Origin: Paraburkholderia atlantica
Lineage (GTDB): Bacteria; Pseudomonadota; Gammaproteobacteria; Burkholderiales; Burkholderiaceae
Direction: 5' to 3'
DNA length: 64,000 bases
NCBI RefSeq assembly: GCF_009362785.1
Contig: NZ_WHNQ01000032.1
Coordinates: forward strand, 18,654-82,653
In this document: one piece after another, positions 61,907-64,000 of the stretch
How the letters are laid out: the number at the start of each line of letters is the position of its first letter
Position numbering within the stretch: position 1 is the stretch's first letter
Notes under the pieces: model-generated
What the model was told of the DNA's origin: nothing
Databases searched by the model: none
The model's input: only the letters and a program-made list of their open reading frames with translations
Made by a program: the position numbers and the translations under genes

Positions 61907-62776
61907 TCAGCCGTCGCGGCCTGTCATCTCGGGTGCGATCGACGCATGGTTCAGCAGCCCGACGAGCGCGACACCACCGACCACGTTACCTAGCAGCGTC
62001 GGCGCGAAAAATCGCAGCAGGTAGTCCGGCATAGCGGCATGGCCGCGCAGCACCGCGTATGCCGCTTCCACTGAGCCCGCGATCACGTGGGCCAGATCGC
62101 AAACGGCAACGACGTACGTGAGGACCGCGACGATCAGCACGGCGGCGGATCTCGCGCTCGGCAGCAGCCAAACCATCAGTGCGATCAGCCAGCCCGCGAG
62201 AACCGCCTTCATGGTCGTAGAAGCGAAGGTCGAGCTGTACGGCGCTTGCGACAACTGGTCGAGAACCGGCGCGAGCTTCTGCGCGAAGGACGTCGGCATC
62301 GTAAGGATTCCGGCGAAGATCCACGTTCCCGCAAGGTTCGCGGCCAGCACGATCACCCATAGCCGCAGCGCGATGGCGGCAACCCGCAGGCTGCGCCTCG
62401 TCAGGACCGGCAGCAGCACGGTCAGCGTGCTTTCGGTGAACAGTTGCTGGCGTCCGAGCACGACGATGATGAAGCCGACGCAGTAGCCCGCCGCGCCGGT
62501 CAGCGAGGTCCCGTCGCGGTCGAACGACGTCTTGCTCTGAAGCACCGCCTCTGTCAGAAACGAAAAGCCCATCGATAGTCCAGCGGCCAGCGCGGACCAC
62601 AGCAGCGCGAGTGGCTTGCGCTCGAGCGCCGTCTCGCCTTCCTCCCGGATGATTTCGTGGATGACCAGCGCGCGCGGGGAACTATGTGCGGAGGCCTGGT
62701 CGCGCTCCTCGTCATCGAGATGTGGCGACGCATGTCCTGCGGGGTGCTCGTCGTTTGTTTTGGGCTGGCTTGCCAT
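61907..62776 (-). CDS. Formate/nitrite transporter (FNT) family protein, YfdC-like
   Basis: A 289-aa channel-like protein. The start at 62776 begins a hydrophilic N-terminal region of about 60 residues (HLDDEERDQASAHSSPRALV), followed by six membrane helices typical of FNT pores, including GFSFLTEAVLQ, VGFIIVVLGRQQLFTESTL and FFAPTLLGNVVGGVALVGLL. The long hydrophilic head places it in the YfdC-like branch, whose substrate is unknown, rather than with FocA. It is near the manganese catalase gene in the same orientation, which suggests a stress-related set. Confidence 0.88.
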   Translation of the reverse strand: MASQPKTNDEHPAGHASPHLDDEERDQASAHSSPRALVIHEIIREEGETALERKPLALLWSALAAGLSMGFSFLTEAVLQSKTSFDRDGTSLTGAAGYCVGFIIVVLGRQQLFTESTLTVLLPVLTRRSLRVAAIALRLWVIVLAANLAGTWIFAGILTMPTSFAQKLAPVLDQLSQAPYSSTFASTTMKAVLAGWLIALMVWLLPSARSAAVLIVAVLTYVVAVCDLAHVIAGSVEAAYAVLRGHAAMPDYLLRFFAPTLLGNVVGGVALVGLLNHASIAPEMTGRDG

Positions 62777-62967
62777 TCGCAATGCTCCAGGTTGTTCGCT
62801 GCGGTTGCCCCGTACGGCGCGCGGCCGCCGTCGATGAGCTGGCGGCGCATTCGGGAAGTCGCAGATAACGCCGACGGCGAAACCACGCTGCTGTCGGATG
62901 CGGATCGCGTCGTAAAGGGCAACGTGCGCACCCCGCCGCGATGCCGCGTCTCGAGTTCGGGGTGCGT

Positions 62968-63057
62968 CTATCTTTTCGCTTCGTCGCGGTCCGCAGCAGA
63001 GCGGCCAAGGAATTGCGTGACCGTCTCCGGCAGGTGCTCGAGGAGCCACTTCGCCAT
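62968..63057 (-). CDS. Possible 29-aa small ORF after the catalase gene
   Basis: Twenty bases after the catalase stop an ATG with AGGAAG six bases upstream opens 29 codons (MAKWLLEHLPETVTQFLGRS to the stop at 62968). The sequence looks helical and protein-like. It may be a genuine small protein co-transcribed with the catalase, or the decayed end of a longer gene. Evidence is limited to ribosome site and composition. The remaining DNA from 62777 to 63077 holds no other gene that I can see. Confidence 0.25.
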   Translation of the reverse strand: MAKWLLEHLPETVTQFLGRSAADRDEAKR

Positions 63058-63077
63058 TTCGACTTCCTGGGGCAGAA

Positions 63078-63962
63078 TCACGCGGTGTCGTCGGTAGGCG
63101 CAACTTCGCTACCTAACTCGGCGCCGGTCGTCGGATCGCTCGACGGGTCGGAGCGCAGACGCGTGGCCATCGCAGTCACGGCGGTTTCCTGCTGCGCTTC
63201 GAGTCCCACCGACGCACTGCCGTCGCCGCCATCCACCGCCGGTTCACCGGTCCGTATCGTGAGACCGGTGCCGCTGTTCCACGGTGTGTTGATTACCGCT
63301 CCGTCGTGCGACATCTTGTAGTAGACGCTCGCGAATTCCTGTCTCGGCGGCAGCTTGCCCGGCGGGAAACTCGGTGTGATCGCATACAGCGCCTTCTCGA
63401 ACGACTTCTGATGCGCGACTTCGCGGGTCATCAGAAAGCCGAGCGCCTCGCGCACGCCGGCATCGTCGGTCACGTTGATCAGCCGTTCATAGATGATCTT
63501 CGCGCGCGCTTCGGCGGCGATGTTCGAGCGCAGGTCCGCGGTCGGCTCGCCGATCGTGTCGATGTACGCGGCACTCCACGGGACGCCGCCGGAGTTCGTC
63601 AGCGGCGGCCCACCGCCGTAAAGCACCTGCGTAAGGTGACTGTCGTTGCCCGCGCCGTTGAGCTTGCGATAAAGCTCGGCCTGCTGCTCGACCGCTTCGG
63701 CCAGTTCGCCCTTCGCGCCGCGATTCAACATCGCGACGATCGAGCCGATGATCTCGAGATGGCTCAGCTCTTCGGTGGCGATATCGAACAGCATGTCCTT
63801 GCGCCCGGGGTCTTCTTCGGCAACGGCCTGCGTGAAGTAGCGCATCGCGGCGGCCAGTTCGCCTTGCGGCCCGCCGAACTGCTCGAGCATCAGATTCGCA
63901 AGCCCGGGATTGGTCGTGCCGACGCGGACCGTGTATTGCAGCCTTTTGTTGTGCATGAACAT
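63078..63962 (-). CDS. Manganese (non-haem) catalase
   Basis: A 294-aa di-manganese catalase that disproportionates hydrogen peroxide. The start at 63962 has GGAGG five bases upstream; an earlier ATG at 63974 lies before that site. The four-helix-bundle ligands are visible: Glu in LAAAMRYFTQAVAEEDPGRK, Glu and His in IATEELSHLEIIGSIVAMLN, then Glu in IAAEARAKIIYERL and Glu-His in FLMTREVAHQKSFEKAL. The C-terminal 60 residues are a Ser/Gly/Asp-rich tail common in the family. The upstream promoter region continues beyond the window. Confidence 0.94.
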   Translation of the reverse strand: MFMHNKRLQYTVRVGTTNPGLANLMLEQFGGPQGELAAAMRYFTQAVAEEDPGRKDMLFDIATEELSHLEIIGSIVAMLNRGAKGELAEAVEQQAELYRKLNGAGNDSHLTQVLYGGGPPLTNSGGVPWSAAYIDTIGEPTADLRSNIAAEARAKIIYERLINVTDDAGVREALGFLMTREVAHQKSFEKALYAITPSFPPGKLPPRQEFASVYYKMSHDGAVINTPWNSGTGLTIRTGEPAVDGGDGSASVGLEAQQETAVTAMATRLRSDPSSDPTTGAELGSEVAPTDDTA

Positions 63963-64000
63963 CGTGACCTCCATTGGAGTTGGTACTGTGGGTCTTCCAT

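Overview
The window looks like a chromosomal or megaplasmid segment of a Burkholderiaceae bacterium, most probably Paraburkholderia or Caballeronia. It has high GC with strong GC3 bias, and its gene content fits that group: class II PHA genes, polyol ABC operons, aromatic catabolism, RND efflux, LysR, LacI, TetR and MalT-like regulators. This assignment is inference from gene content; no rRNA or tRNA gene was seen. Much of the window is accessory, with intact operons separated by stretches holding broken gene remnants.

Layout. 1-4.8 kb: end of a beta-keto acid cleavage enzyme gene, an HtrA-like periplasmic protease, and a membrane-anchored protein with a long Gly-Ala-Ser pentapeptide repeat. 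4.8-8.0 kb: a LysR regulator divergent from two SDR oxidoreductases and a GST-like protein, with a perfect T-N11-A palindrome between. 8.3-16.8 kb: a LacI regulator followed by a tightly overlapping operon of one solute-binding protein, two permeases, a 64-aa membrane protein, two ATPases and DhaL/DhaK kinase subunits, probably for uptake and phosphorylation of a short polyol or ketose. 16.8-19.3 kb: a haemagglutinin-like remnant, then two near-identical 83/84-aa double-glycine-leader peptide genes in a ~0.67 kb inverted repeat around a broken P4-type integrase. 19.6-24.7 kb: OsmC, LysE, a Cys-rich lipoprotein and an AI-2E-family permease among gene remnants.

24.8-43 kb: two related TetR genes, each divergent from an operon and each preceded by the same TGACA-N22-TGTCA motif over a sigma70-like promoter. 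The first faces an RND efflux operon (adaptor, pump, outer-membrane factor). The second faces a catabolic cluster: an extradiol-type VOC dioxygenase, a FAH-family hydrolase, an acyl-CoA ligase, OmpW, and a two-subunit molybdenum enzyme of the pyrogallol transhydroxylase/resorcinol hydroxylase type whose large subunit carries an extra SCP2-like N-terminal domain. A third TetR gene closes this cluster.

43-64 kb: a penicillin-acylase-family hydrolase; a protealysin-like M4 metallopeptidase with its emfourin inhibitor gene; a compact medium-chain-length PHA operon (acyl-CoA ligase, MaoC hydratase, class II PHA synthase, phasin, PhaZ depolymerase, DUF445 membrane protein) facing a MalT/AlkS-like regulator; then a zinc alcohol dehydrogenase, a formate/nitrite-transporter-family channel and a manganese catalase, with further remnants (acyl-CoA dehydrogenase, ParB-like, FAD oxidase) between them.
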